From NCBI RefSeq assembly GCF_900141845.1, contig NZ_FQZB01000023.1, forward strand, positions 4,513-68,512: DNA of 64,000 bases. Direction: 5' to 3'. Shown piece after piece: positions 8,638 through 16,742 of this stretch. Made by a program: the position numbers and the translations under genes. Numbering within the stretch: position 1 is the stretch's first letter; each line of letters opens with the position of its first letter. The notes below the pieces were generated by a model. The model made no database searches. It worked only from the letters and a program-made list of their open reading frames with translations, and was not told the DNA's origin. Source of the DNA: Clostridium cavendishii DSM 21758 (GTDB lineage Bacteria > Bacillota > Clostridia > Clostridiales > Clostridiaceae).

Positions 8638-11562
8638 ATGAAAACTAAAAGACTTTCAATTCTTCTACTAACTTTTGTTGTATTAACAACATCTTGTCAA
8701 TTAGTTAATGCTCAATCACTAACTCCAAATGATAAAGAGCCTGTTACTGGATACACGGCTTTGAATTTATCTAAATTTCAAGATAAACAATCTAATATCA
8801 AATCTCGGGCTTTTGCTCCTTCTATTACAAAATTTCCTTCAAAATTTGATGGAAGAACAAAGTATTACAAAACCCCTGTTAAAAATCAAGCTAACTATGG
8901 TGTTTGCTGGACATTCTCAACCATGGCACTTATTGAAGAAAATCTTAAGAAAAACACTTTATGGGAATATGATATGTCCGAAGCTGATTTAAGTGCAAAT
9001 AATAGTTTTGCTTACTTAAAAGGTGGTGATTTACTTTATTCAGCTTATGCTTTTTCTCATTGGAAAGGTACAAGCTATGAAAAAGATTATCCTTATGAAC
9101 TTATAAACAAACCGCTCCCTAGTGGTGGTGAAATCCTCCCTCATAATATGCAAGCTATAACTTTCCAATCAAAATCAGATGCTACTGAAGAAGAAAAATT
9201 AGAAAATAAAGAAAATAATATAAAAAAGATTAAAGATGGTATATTGAAATTAGGTGCTGTTAATGTAGGTACTCACTGGGAAAAAATTTATGAGAATGGT
9301 AAAAATTATTGTTATAATGGAGCCTCTCTTCCTAATCATGCCGTTACAGCAGTAGGTTGGGATGACAATTATTCTAAAGATAACTTTCAAATGAGACCTA
9401 CACATGATGGTGCCTGGATTATAAAGAACTCTTGGGGTCCTACTGCTGGGGAAGATGGCTATCATTATGTTTCTTATGATGACACTATTGTAAATGACTT
9501 TGCTCATACAATAGAAGATATAGACCTAAAAGAAGATTATTCTTCAAATTATGAAGCAGATTTTAAAAACAAACTTAATGAAGATGAAGCTATTTATACA
9601 TTTAAAGTAGATAAAGATAATGAAGAACTTAACTTTGTAAATGTTCAAAGTGTTTTTAGAAACGATACTTTTGATGTATATGTAGAAGAAGACTATGACA
9701 AAAATGGTACTAACTTAATATCAAACAAACATTTTGGACAAGCATCCCTTGAAGGAGCTGGATATACTAGAGTTGTTAACAATCAAGGTTTAAAACTAAC
9801 AAAAGGAAAAACCATAGCTATAATGATAAAATCAAACAATATAAGCTATTTTGATAAGATCGATACTAAAGATCAATACAACAGATTATTTTTCAATAGT
9901 ATAACAGCCGTCACTAGACCTCAAACAACTATCAAACCACGCAGCATATCCTTAGATAAGACTAATATAAAATTAGCTCCTGGAGAAGATACTACTATAT
10001 CTACAATATTTGCTCCTGAAAATACTACTTATAAAAAAGTAACTTGGACAACTAGTAATCCTGATGTTGCTACAGTTGATTTTTATGGTAAAGTAACAGG
10101 TGTTACACCTGGTAAAGCTACTATAAAAGCAATTACTAAAGACACTGGTCTTGAAACTTCTACTAATATAACTGTTGAGGATAAGGAACTAATTCTTGAT
10201 GATTCCTTAAAAGAGGCTGTATCCTCTTCCTTACAAAAACCTTCTAATACTAAAATAAATGCTAGCGATATGTTTGAAATCAAGGACTTAGCTATAACTA
10301 ATCCATCTTCTGATATTAATTCTCTATCTTACTGTAAACAATTACAAAAATTAAGTATTAAAGATACAAAAAATAAACTCGTAACTTTAGATCCACTAAA
10401 AAAGATTTCTACTTTAAACACATTAGATATTCAAAGTAACTCAATAAACTCAACAGCTCCTTTAAACAAGTTATACAACATCCAAAATTTAACTATCAAG
10501 GGTTCTATATCTAGTCTAGATGATATAAAAAATTTAGGTTATATTAAAAATTTAGATTTAAGTTCAAACAAAATATCAAACTTAGAAGGTATCGAAAAGC
10601 TTTTGAGAATAACAGATTTAACTTTAAATTCTAACCCTATAGTAGATTTAGCTCCTTTGAAAACTTCTAATTTCCTTCAAAACTTAAACTTAAGCAATAC
10701 TCAAGTTTCTGATGTTTCTGTTTTAGCCACTTTAAAGAGGGCTAAGAGTGATTTGAAAACTCTAAATCTTGATAATACTCGTGTAAGCGAAACTAGTTTG
10801 CCTTGTCAAGCTCTTAAATCTTATGGCGTTAATATAAGTGCAAAAAACACTAACCCAATTCTTGGTGTTGCTTCATTAGTTGTTGATAATCCTAATAATA
10901 ACGGAAACTATACTCTTACTGTTAATATTCCAACTAATAATAATGCTTCTACATTCGAAGTTTTAGAAAATGATAAAGTGATAAAAAAAGGCACTGTAAC
11001 CCAAAAAGGTTCTTCTATAGAAATTCCAATTACCTCTAAAGAAAATGGAAAATATAACTACAAAGTTAAACTATATTTATCTAACCAAACAACTACAAGT
11101 AATATAATTGTTGTTACAGTTGATAAAAATACCCTTAATCCATTAGTAGGCAAATTAAAGGCTAAAGAGACTACTAATCTTGGAAATTACACTATAACTG
11201 TAGATATTCCAACTAACAGTAAAGCAACAAACTATAAACTATATGAAAATGGCAACCTATTTAAAGAAGGTACCGTTAATAATTCAGCTCTTTCTTTTAC
11301 AGAAAGCTTACAACAAAAAACTATAGGAACCTATTCTTATACTATTGAAACAATTAACGCTTCAGGTAAAACTATGAGTTCTGAGTTAATAGTTAATGTA
11401 GTTAAACCAGAAGACATTGCTGAACCATGGTCTAATGGTACTTTTTATAACATTGGTGATCTTGTAATATATAATGGAAAAGTATATAGATGTGTTCAAC
11501 CTCATACTTCCCAACCTGGTTGGGCACCTGGAAGTCCATCATTATGGACAATCTTTAATTAA
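8638..11562 (+). CDS. Secreted papain-family (C1A) cysteine protease with Big_2, LRR and carbohydrate-binding domains
   Basis: A 974-residue exported protein. The chosen ATG follows AAGGATGTGATTAT and begins a signal peptide ending near NAQS (residue 26); a start 10 codons earlier would spoil that signal. The papain domain spans about 65-310 with Gln84, Cys90 (YGVCWTFST), His234 (PNHAVTAVGWDD) and Asn264 (IIKNSWG), so catalysis should be intact. A beta-rich lectin-like region typical of clostridial C1A proteases follows (315-425). Next come a Big_2 Ig-like domain (434-514), leucine-rich repeats (530-720, e.g. IKNLDLSSNKISNLEGIEKL) and two NYTLTVNIPTN-type Ig/FN3-like repeats (740-925). A CBM5/12-like chitin-binding module closes the protein (WSNGTFYNIGDLVIYNGKVY to SPSLWTIFN). 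No sortase signal is present, so it is probably released or held by its binding domains. Confidence 0.88.
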   Translation: MKTKRLSILLLTFVVLTTSCQLVNAQSLTPNDKEPVTGYTALNLSKFQDKQSNIKSRAFAPSITKFPSKFDGRTKYYKTPVKNQANYGVCWTFSTMALIEENLKKNTLWEYDMSEADLSANNSFAYLKGGDLLYSAYAFSHWKGTSYEKDYPYELINKPLPSGGEILPHNMQAITFQSKSDATEEEKLENKENNIKKIKDGILKLGAVNVGTHWEKIYENGKNYCYNGASLPNHAVTAVGWDDNYSKDNFQMRPTHDGAWIIKNSWGPTAGEDGYHYVSYDDTIVNDFAHTIEDIDLKEDYSSNYEADFKNKLNEDEAIYTFKVDKDNEELNFVNVQSVFRNDTFDVYVEEDYDKNGTNLISNKHFGQASLEGAGYTRVVNNQGLKLTKGKTIAIMIKSNNISYFDKIDTKDQYNRLFFNSITAVTRPQTTIKPRSISLDKTNIKLAPGEDTTISTIFAPENTTYKKVTWTTSNPDVATVDFYGKVTGVTPGKATIKAITKDTGLETSTNITVEDKELILDDSLKEAVSSSLQKPSNTKINASDMFEIKDLAITNPSSDINSLSYCKQLQKLSIKDTKNKLVTLDPLKKISTLNTLDIQSNSINSTAPLNKLYNIQNLTIKGSISSLDDIKNLGYIKNLDLSSNKISNLEGIEKLLRITDLTLNSNPIVDLAPLKTSNFLQNLNLSNTQVSDVSVLATLKRAKSDLKTLNLDNTRVSETSLPCQALKSYGVNISAKNTNPILGVASLVVDNPNNNGNYTLTVNIPTNNNASTFEVLENDKVIKKGTVTQKGSSIEIPITSKENGKYNYKVKLYLSNQTTTSNIIVVTVDKNTLNPLVGKLKAKETTNLGNYTITVDIPTNSKATNYKLYENGNLFKEGTVNNSALSFTESLQQKTIGTYSYTIETINASGKTMSSELIVNVVKPEDIAEPWSNGTFYNIGDLVIYNGKVYRCVQPHTSQPGWAPGSPSLWTIFN

Positions 11563-11696
11563 TAATACAATTTATCTATTAACTGCAAAGATTTAATTTT
11601 ACTTTCTAAAAAGTAAGTTACTACTTATTTAAATTGATTTGTAGAATTATATAAGGGTGATTAAATTTAAAATTAGTTTTATGTTTCTAGGTTATG

Positions 11697-11732
11697 AAAA
11701 AAAGAGATACAATAAATTTGTATCTCTTTTCC
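11697..11732 (-). terminator. Bidirectional terminator between protease and spore-protein genes
   Basis: AAAAGAGATACAA and TTTGTATCTCTTTT form a strong stem with a short loop, with T-runs on both strands (longer on the minus strand). It ends the minus-strand spore-protein transcript and possibly the plus-strand protease transcript. Confidence 0.82.
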
Positions 11733-11745
11733 CGATATTAGAATA

Positions 11746-11778
11746 CTACTTTAGCCGGTTTGGTGGTGTTCCCTCCAT
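11746..11778 (-). CDS. Candidate 10-codon ORF (MEGTPPNRLK) downstream of the spore protein gene
   Basis: A strong ribosome site TTAGGAGGAATAGCT precedes ATG, and the frame reads MEGTPPNRLK then TAG. It lies 62 bases after the SASP stop on the same strand and just before the terminator at 11697-11732, so it would be co-transcribed with the SASP gene. The region is more GC-rich than the surrounding spacer. The Shine-Dalgarno is better than many real ones here. A peptide this short cannot be assigned to a family by eye, and chance or a structured 3' UTR remain possible. Confidence 0.35.
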   Translation of the reverse strand: MEGTPPNRLK

Positions 11779-11840
11779 AGCTATTCCTCCTAATTTTCTT
11801 AATAATGAAATTTTTTAGTTTTCATCATAAGTCAGGTTCA

Positions 11841-12023
11841 TTATTTTAAGTGTTGTTCGTATTCTTCTACCATTCTTTTAACCATTTCGCCTCCAACTGA
11901 ACCACATTGTCTTGAAGATAAATTTCCATTATAGTCACTGAATTGTACTCCTAGTTCGTGAGCTACTTCTGTTTTAAATGTGTCTAACCCATGTTTTGCT
12001 TCTGGAACTATTGTTCTTGACAT
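11841..12023 (-). CDS. Alpha/beta-type small acid-soluble spore protein
   Basis: A 60-residue DNA-binding protein that coats and protects spore chromosomes and is degraded at germination. Family signatures are complete: VPEAKHGLDTFKTEVAHELG includes the region with the GPR protease site (TEVAHELG), and the C-terminal signature DYNGNLSSRQCGSVGGEMVK contacts DNA. The GAGGAGGTAATCGTT ribosome site is strong, as expected for these highly expressed genes. A hairpin with 11-base arms and one mismatch (12059-12091) lies in the leader. Expression should be by sigma-G in the forespore; I could not identify the promoter with confidence. Confidence 0.95.
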   Translation of the reverse strand: MSRTIVPEAKHGLDTFKTEVAHELGVQFSDYNGNLSSRQCGSVGGEMVKRMVEEYEQHLK

Positions 12024-12058
12024 AACGATTACCTCCTCTTGGCTATGGTTTATTTGTT

Positions 12059-12091
12059 AAACATCATCAAAAATTATCTCTTGTTGATGTT
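12059..12091 (-). repeat. Inverted repeat in the spore protein leader
   Basis: AACATCATCAA and TTGTTGATGTT, 11-base arms with one mismatch around an 11-base loop, about 35-70 bases before the SASP start. It may stabilise the mRNA; no known regulator site was recognised. Confidence 0.4.
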
Positions 12092-12176
12092 TACACTATT
12101 ATATTATCCCGTTATAAGTTTATTAAACTATAAAAACAAATCTAATTTAGGGGTCTAATTCTTCTATATGAATATT

Positions 12177-13007
12177 TTACAATGTTGCAAACTCATAGCC
12201 TTGATTAGTAAGATAATCTATTATTTCAGGTAATGCTTCATAAGTAGTTTTTTTAGTCTCCATATCATGCATCAATATTATTATTTTTTCCTGGTTTCCC
12301 ACCGTATTTTTAATTCTATTTATTAATTTCTCTTTTGGAACATTGAGTCCTTCTGCATCTCCATTTAAACAATTCCAATCATAAAATTGATAGCCTTCTG
12401 CTTTAAGAGCTTTTTTATAATCTCCATATCTATCAAAAGCACCACCTGGAAATCTAAAAATCTTTTTAATATATTTATCTCCTAATACAGATTTTATTGC
12501 TGAATCTGTAGAGTTAACCTCATTTAAAAAACTATTCATATTGGCATATATTTTTTTATATTCATGAGTATATGAATGATTTCCTATAGAATGCCCTTCC
12601 TCATATTCCCTTTTAACTAAATTAGGATATGCTTTAATATTTAAACCTACAAGGAAAAAAGTTGCTTTAATTTTTTTTTCTTTTAAAATTTCTAAAATTT
12701 TAGGTGTTATATTACCAGAAGGTCCATCATCAAAAGTTAAAAAAGCCTTTTTACCTTTTTGTTTCATAGGATTACTAGTGACATTTTTTATTTTATCAAA
12801 AGTAGTAATCATATTTGTTGCAAAAAAATTTTTATTTTTAAACATGTGCCATTGACAAGGATTGATTACCATTAATCTATTTACTTTACTATTAGAAAAC
12901 TCATTATATTTTAAATTTCCTAATATTGAAATAGAAGTTATAACCATTATATAAATAATTACTCTTATAGCTTGCTTCTTTACCCAAAAATTCACTCCTA
13001 TACTCAA
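12177..13007 (-). CDS. Polysaccharide deacetylase (NodB family), probable peptidoglycan deacetylase
   Basis: Extracellular or membrane-anchored enzyme expected to remove acetyl groups from wall N-acetylglucosamine or a related amino sugar. One membrane segment lies near the N-terminus (AIRVIIYIMVITSISILG), giving a type II anchor. The NodB domain is complete: FLTFDDGPSG (catalytic base and metal Asp), GNHSYTH (metal His pair), FRFPGGAFDRYG, WNCLNGDAEG and IILMHDME. The length of 276 is normal. The start is a TTG with GGAGGTATATAGTC upstream; an internal GTG could also serve. A second, longer paralogue lies at 53632-54618. Position next to the spore-protein gene may hint at a spore role, but that is inference only. 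Confidence 0.85.
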   Translation of the reverse strand: MSIGVNFWVKKQAIRVIIYIMVITSISILGNLKYNEFSNSKVNRLMVINPCQWHMFKNKNFFATNMITTFDKIKNVTSNPMKQKGKKAFLTFDDGPSGNITPKILEILKEKKIKATFFLVGLNIKAYPNLVKREYEEGHSIGNHSYTHEYKKIYANMNSFLNEVNSTDSAIKSVLGDKYIKKIFRFPGGAFDRYGDYKKALKAEGYQFYDWNCLNGDAEGLNVPKEKLINRIKNTVGNQEKIIILMHDMETKKTTYEALPEIIDYLTNQGYEFATL

Positions 13008-13167
13008 GACTATATACCTCCAAATTAAAAGCTTTTAAATTTAGTCTTACTAAATATATTTATGATTTCAATAAAAGTATATATTCTTAAATTAGCATTA
13101 AATAAAAAAATACTTTTATACATTCTACAAAATATGGAAGTATAATAAGCATATGATAATATAAAAT

Positions 13168-13202
13168 AAAAATTCTAAATTCGAAAAGATTTAGAATTTT
13201 TT
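13168..13202 (-). terminator. Second of two tandem terminators after the tRNA-Trp gene
   Basis: AAAATTCTAAAT and ATTTAGAATTTT form a stem with a short loop. T-rich on both sides. It backs up the hairpin at 13209-13241. Confidence 0.6.
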
Positions 13203-13208
13203 ACATGT

Positions 13209-13241
13209 AAAAAAAGTTCAAATTTTTCAATTTGAACTTTT
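13209..13241 (-). terminator. Terminator directly after tRNA-Trp
   Basis: On the minus strand AAAAGTTCAAATT-GAAAA-ATTTGAACTTTTTTT begins six bases after the tRNA CCA end. Arms of about 12 bp with a U-tract. Confidence 0.85.
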
Positions 13242-13246
13242 AACTA

Positions 13247-13322
13247 TGGCAGGGGCACGAGGACTTGAACCCGGAACCAACGGTTTTGGAGACCGCTACT
13301 CTACCAATTGAGCTATACCCCT
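13247..13322 (-). tRNA. tRNA-Trp (anticodon CCA), copy 1
   Basis: A 76-base tRNA with encoded CCA end. On the minus strand it begins AGGGGTATAGCTCAATTGG; the anticodon arm is GCGGT-CTCCAAA-ACCGT giving anticodon CCA, and the T arm has GGTTCAAGTCC. The acceptor stem AGGGGTA pairs with TGCCCCT allowing one mismatch pair. It is identical to the copy at 13465-13540. Confidence 0.96.
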
Positions 13323-13464
13323 ATATTATATACTAAATATTAACATAATTTGTTTTTAAAATCAAGCGCTTGTCTAATTTCATTAACTTTATATAACACA
13401 CAAAATAAAGCTAATAAAACTTTTAAAAACAGCTTAGATTACTAAGCATATTGTGCATAAAAAA

Positions 13465-13540
13465 TGGCAGGGGCACGAGGACTTGAACCCGGAACCAACG
13501 GTTTTGGAGACCGCTACTCTACCAATTGAGCTATACCCCT
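13465..13540 (-). tRNA. tRNA-Trp (anticodon CCA), copy 2
   Basis: Same 76 bases as the copy 142 bases downstream, including the CCA end. The spacer sequences differ, so the duplication is confined to the tRNA body. Both are probably transcribed together from a promoter upstream of 13540. Confidence 0.96.
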
Positions 13541-13723
13541 TTAGCACAATAACGATTATATAATAAAAAATAACATATTGCAACATTTTTTTATAATAAA
13601 TTTATTTTTTCATATAGTTTAATACTTTTTATAGCTTTTAACCAAAATAATACTTATATAAATTTATTTCAAATAATTTCATAATTTTTCAAAAAATCTG
13701 ATGCATATACTTGTACACTAGAT

Positions 13724-13763
13724 TTAAAAAGGAGAAAAATTAAAAATAACTTTTCCCCTTTTA
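13724..13763 (-). terminator. Terminator of the CBS-ACT gene
   Basis: On the minus strand AAAAGGGGAAAAGTT and its partner ATTTTTCTCCTTTTT form a hairpin starting a few bases after the stop codon and ending in a U-tract. Confidence 0.75.
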
Positions 13764-13765
13764 TT

Positions 13766-14386
13766 CTATAAAACTTTAAAACCGGCTTCTCTTACCTTAA
13801 TTTCAATTTCATCCAATTTTTCTGTTCTCATTCTTACAACTATTTCTCTTACATCTGTAACACTCTTAGGATCTACAACCACAAAGCTTATTATATCTGC
13901 ATAATTCTCTGTTAATATTTTAGAAAGCTTTGATATTTGTCCTGGTACATCAAAAGCCATTACAGCTAGTCTATCGCCTTTATTAAGCCCAAACACATTA
14001 GTGAACTGTTCAAATACTCCATGATGAGTTATTATTCCCTTAAACTCATTAAAATCATCTACTACTGCAACAAAGGATATGTTCATTTTTTCTAAAAAAG
14101 CTACAGCACCTTCTAAATGTTCTTCTGCATTTATAATTGGTATATCTTTTCTTAATAGGTGAGCTACCTGATAATCTTCAAGCAAACTTTTTTTATCTTC
14201 ACCATTATTGAAGTAAAATTCATATATTGCATTTCTTGAAATAGCTCCTTTAAACTCGCTTCCATCAACTACAGGTATAGATAAAAATCTGTTTTTTTCC
14301 ATAATCTTCATAGCCTGACCTATACTTATAGTTGAACTTATAGTTGTTAATTTGTCTACAGAAAGCATTATACTTTTAACTAACAT
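13766..14386 (-). CDS. CBS-pair and ACT domain protein (AcuB-like)
   Basis: A small cytoplasmic ligand-sensing protein of 206 residues. Two CBS motifs fill roughly residues 1-135 (MLVKSIMLSVDKLTTISSTISIGQAM, and the second around DIPIINAEEHLEGAVAFLEK). An ACT-like domain follows (GDRLAVMAFDVPGQISKLSKIL). CBS pairs bind adenine nucleotides and ACT domains bind amino acids in known families; the ligand here is not visible. I chose the ATG that gives MLVKSIML, because it is eight bases from AGGGGG; the ATG two codons earlier (14392) is also possible. The gene has its own terminator and no operon partner. Confidence 0.8.
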   Translation of the reverse strand: MLVKSIMLSVDKLTTISSTISIGQAMKIMEKNRFLSIPVVDGSEFKGAISRNAIYEFYFNNGEDKKSLLEDYQVAHLLRKDIPIINAEEHLEGAVAFLEKMNISFVAVVDDFNEFKGIITHHGVFEQFTNVFGLNKGDRLAVMAFDVPGQISKLSKILTENYADIISFVVVDPKSVTDVREIVVRMRTEKLDEIEIKVREAGFKVL

Positions 14387-14439
14387 TATCATAACCCCCT
14401 CATATTTCCTTATTTATATTTTATCACCTTTTCAACAAA

Positions 14440-14475
14440 AAAAGTACTACTTAAATCCAATTAAGTAGTACTTTT
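14440..14475 (-). terminator. Terminator overlapping the end of the metal-binding-like gene
   Basis: AAAAGTACTACTTAA and TTAAGTAGTACTTTT, a perfect 15-bp stem with a loop of about 6 bases and an A/T tract. The first arm contains the last codons and stop of the gene at 14461, so coding and terminator sequence overlap. Confidence 0.85.
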
Positions 14476-15378
14476 GGTAATATTTTCTTTAAACAACTTT
14501 TGTATAGCTTTTAAATACTCTTGATAATTATCAAATAAATAAGGCGCTGGTAAATTTAACTGTTTAAGGTTTAATTTATCTGCTAAAGCTTTATCATATT
14601 CGCCATAACAAATTAAAAGACCATTTTTCCCTTGTTCTTTACCATTTATATCTTTTATTCCCTTATCATCTATTTTGGTGTCTATCTTAGTTACATTTAA
14701 AGCTAAATAATTATTTAAATAATCTAAATCATCTGAAAAAGTATATAAATCAACTGTTTTTAAATCATCCTTTAATTTTATTACTTCTTCCTCATTAAGC
14801 TCTAAAGTATTTTTTGCAGATTCATAATTTTTTTCATAAAATTCTCTATTTTTAGGATCTTTATCTTGTATTGCACTCTTTAAATTATATAGCATTATTT
14901 TATATTCTTTTGGCGATAATACAAAATTAGGATTTTCTTTAATTTCAAAGTTATTCACAACCTTCGGAGTATCATAACTTAAAATTTTTATACCTCTTGA
15001 TGTATTTATAATTCCTACCTTGCCTTTTTTTAGCTTTGATATAAAATCATTCATCCAAGGCTCATTACCACTTCCAGCATATAAAAACAAATCCATATTA
15101 GATATATTTTCTAATGTATCTTCTGTAAACTTAAAATCATTACATTCTTTTTTATCTTTAAACATGTATTGAACATTATGTTTATCTTGGGCTATATCTT
15201 TAGCCATGTTATAGATTATCCTATCCGTTGTCATTATATTTAAGTAAACTTCTCTTTGCGCTACATCACTTGCTAACGTGGCTATTGCTACTGGTTTTTT
15301 ATTTAGGTTTAGAAGCATGAAAAATATCACATTAACTATTATCATAATAAATGTTATCTTTTTAATATTTATTTTCAC
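14461..15378 (-). CDS. Metal-binding-protein-like (ZnuA fold) protein lacking the histidine ligands
   Basis: A 305-residue exported or membrane-anchored protein; residues 8-24 are hydrophobic and no lipobox cysteine follows. Its layout matches the zinc-binding lipoprotein at 2630-3547, but each ligand is replaced. The first site ECNDFKFTEDTLENI has Asn80 where His is expected, the second ENPNFVLSPKEYKI has Asn151 in place of the PHIWL histidine, and the third region LYTFSDDLDYL has Ser for His. The framework is kept (LFLYAGSGNEPWMNDF, NREFYEKNYE). The GTG start was chosen for the GAGAGGTGAG ribosome site nine bases before it; the longer frame starting at 15405 has no usable site. It may bind another ligand or serve a structural role. 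Confidence 0.65.
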   Translation of the reverse strand: MKINIKKITFIMIIVNVIFFMLLNLNKKPVAIATLASDVAQREVYLNIMTTDRIIYNMAKDIAQDKHNVQYMFKDKKECNDFKFTEDTLENISNMDLFLYAGSGNEPWMNDFISKLKKGKVGIINTSRGIKILSYDTPKVVNNFEIKENPNFVLSPKEYKIMLYNLKSAIQDKDPKNREFYEKNYESAKNTLELNEEEVIKLKDDLKTVDLYTFSDDLDYLNNYLALNVTKIDTKIDDKGIKDINGKEQGKNGLLICYGEYDKALADKLNLKQLNLPAPYLFDNYQEYLKAIQKLFKENITKSTT

Positions 15379-15579
15379 TTTTTGAGTCTCACCTCTCTCC
15401 AACACCTCTATTTTATATCTTTTCTAAAATTATTTCAAATCTATTTTATTATTATATAAATTATTGAACAAATTTATGTTATTATATTTTATGATGTAAT
15501 TTTATTATAATACTTTTATATTCCATACTTTAGGGATAAAATGTTAAGGTATTATGAATTTTTTAGAAAGGAGTTTGTT

Positions 15580-16044
15580 ATGGAATTTTTAATAGATAGT
15601 GTTGAAAAAACTCTTGAAATAGGGAAAAAATTAGGTGAACTTGCTAAGCCTGGAGATATAATTTGTTTAACCGGAGATTTAGGTACTGGAAAAACTCATA
15701 TAAGTAAAGGTTTCGCTAAAGGACTTGGAATAGATGATCATATAACTAGCCCAACTTTCAACATAGTTAATGAATACCATAGTGGAAGACTTACCTTATA
15801 TCATTTTGATGTTTATAGAGTAAATGACCCTGACGAAATTTATGCTATAGGTTTTGATGAATACATATTTTCTAATGGTGTAAGTTTAATAGAATGGGCA
15901 AATTATATAGAGGAACTTATCCCTAATGAATACCTTCATATTCACATAAAGAAAGTTCCAGAGCTTGGTGAAAACTTTAGAAAAATTGTTTTGACAGCAT
16001 ATGGCTCAAAATATGATTATATAAAGGAGTTAAAAACATGTTAG
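15580..16044 (+). CDS. tsaE: tRNA threonylcarbamoyladenosine biosynthesis ATPase TsaE
   Basis: Essential P-loop ATPase that works with TsaB and TsaD to place threonylcarbamoyl on A37 of ANN-decoding tRNAs. The 154 residues carry Walker A GDLGTGKT at 32-39, the switch motif SPTFNIVNEY, LYHFDVYR, and SLIEWANY. The ATG at 15580 follows AGAAAGGAGTTTGTT; the upstream ATG at 15541 lacks a site. The stop overlaps the tsaB start by seven bases, marking a coupled operon with rimI next. Confidence 0.95.
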   Translation: MEFLIDSVEKTLEIGKKLGELAKPGDIICLTGDLGTGKTHISKGFAKGLGIDDHITSPTFNIVNEYHSGRLTLYHFDVYRVNDPDEIYAIGFDEYIFSNGVSLIEWANYIEELIPNEYLHIHIKKVPELGENFRKIVLTAYGSKYDYIKELKTC

Positions 16045-16742
16045 TTTTAAGTATAGATTCTTCATCAAACGCAGCAACTTGCGCTATAGTAGATGAAACT
16101 TCTGTTTTAGCTGAAATTGCTTTAACAAATAAAAAAGAACATTCAGTATTACTTATGGATTTAATAGATGGCTTATTAAAACAATGTAATCTTACAATAA
16201 AAGACATTGATGGTTTTGCAACAAGTAAAGGACCTGGTTCTTTTACTGGTCTTAGAATAGGTATGGCTACTATAAAGGGGCTAAGCTTTGGTTCTAACAA
16301 GCCATGTGTCTCTATAAGTACTCTCCAAGGACTTGCTTTTAACGTTTCGCACTTTAACGGATTAATTTGTCCTATAATAGATGCCCTTAGAAACAATGTA
16401 TACTGTGGTATATTCAAATTTACTAATGGTAACCTTGTCAGCCTTACTGAAGAAGCCTGTCTATCTTTAGAGGAAGTAATAAACAAAGTTAATGAACTTA
16501 ATGAAGATGTAATCTTCTTAGGTGATGGTACATTAAAACATAAAAATGTTTTATCAGAAAAGGTTCCTAAAGCTAACTTTGCAGTTAACAACTTAAATTA
16601 TACTAGAGCTTCTTCAATAGGTAGTTTAGGTCTAGAACTTTTACAAGCAGGTGTCCATGATGACTTGAATATCTCAGCTCCTGTGTATCTTAGAAAATCC
16701 CAGGCTGAAAGAGAATATGACAAGAGAATGGGGCTAGATTAA
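16038..16742 (+). CDS. tsaB: tRNA threonylcarbamoyladenosine biosynthesis protein TsaB
   Basis: Non-catalytic ASKHA-fold partner of TsaD. The N-terminal phosphate-like loop is LSIDSSSNAATCAIVD, and the characteristic KGPGSFTGLRIGMATIKGL sits around residues 64-82. The length of 234 is normal. It overlaps tsaE by seven bases and its TAA shares one base with the rimI ATG, so the three are translated as a coupled set. TsaD and TsaC are not in the window. Confidence 0.95.
   Translation: MLVLSIDSSSNAATCAIVDETSVLAEIALTNKKEHSVLLMDLIDGLLKQCNLTIKDIDGFATSKGPGSFTGLRIGMATIKGLSFGSNKPCVSISTLQGLAFNVSHFNGLICPIIDALRNNVYCGIFKFTNGNLVSLTEEACLSLEEVINKVNELNEDVIFLGDGTLKHKNVLSEKVPKANFAVNNLNYTRASSIGSLGLELLQAGVHDDLNISAPVYLRKSQAEREYDKRMGLD

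Noticed and set aside
9250..9507. Long reading frames opposite the protease and many other genes
   Set aside because: They lie antisense to clear genes, lack ribosome sites and have no recognisable protein character.
11841..15405. Spore-linked gene island (SASP, deacetylase, CBS protein)
   Set aside because: Separate terminators and tRNA genes divide these; no evidence they form one unit.
14461..15405. Longer start for the ZnuA-like gene at a GTG at 15405
   Set aside because: The Shine-Dalgarno-like AGAGGTG overlaps that GTG, whereas the GTG at 15378 has GAGAGGTGAG at proper spacing.
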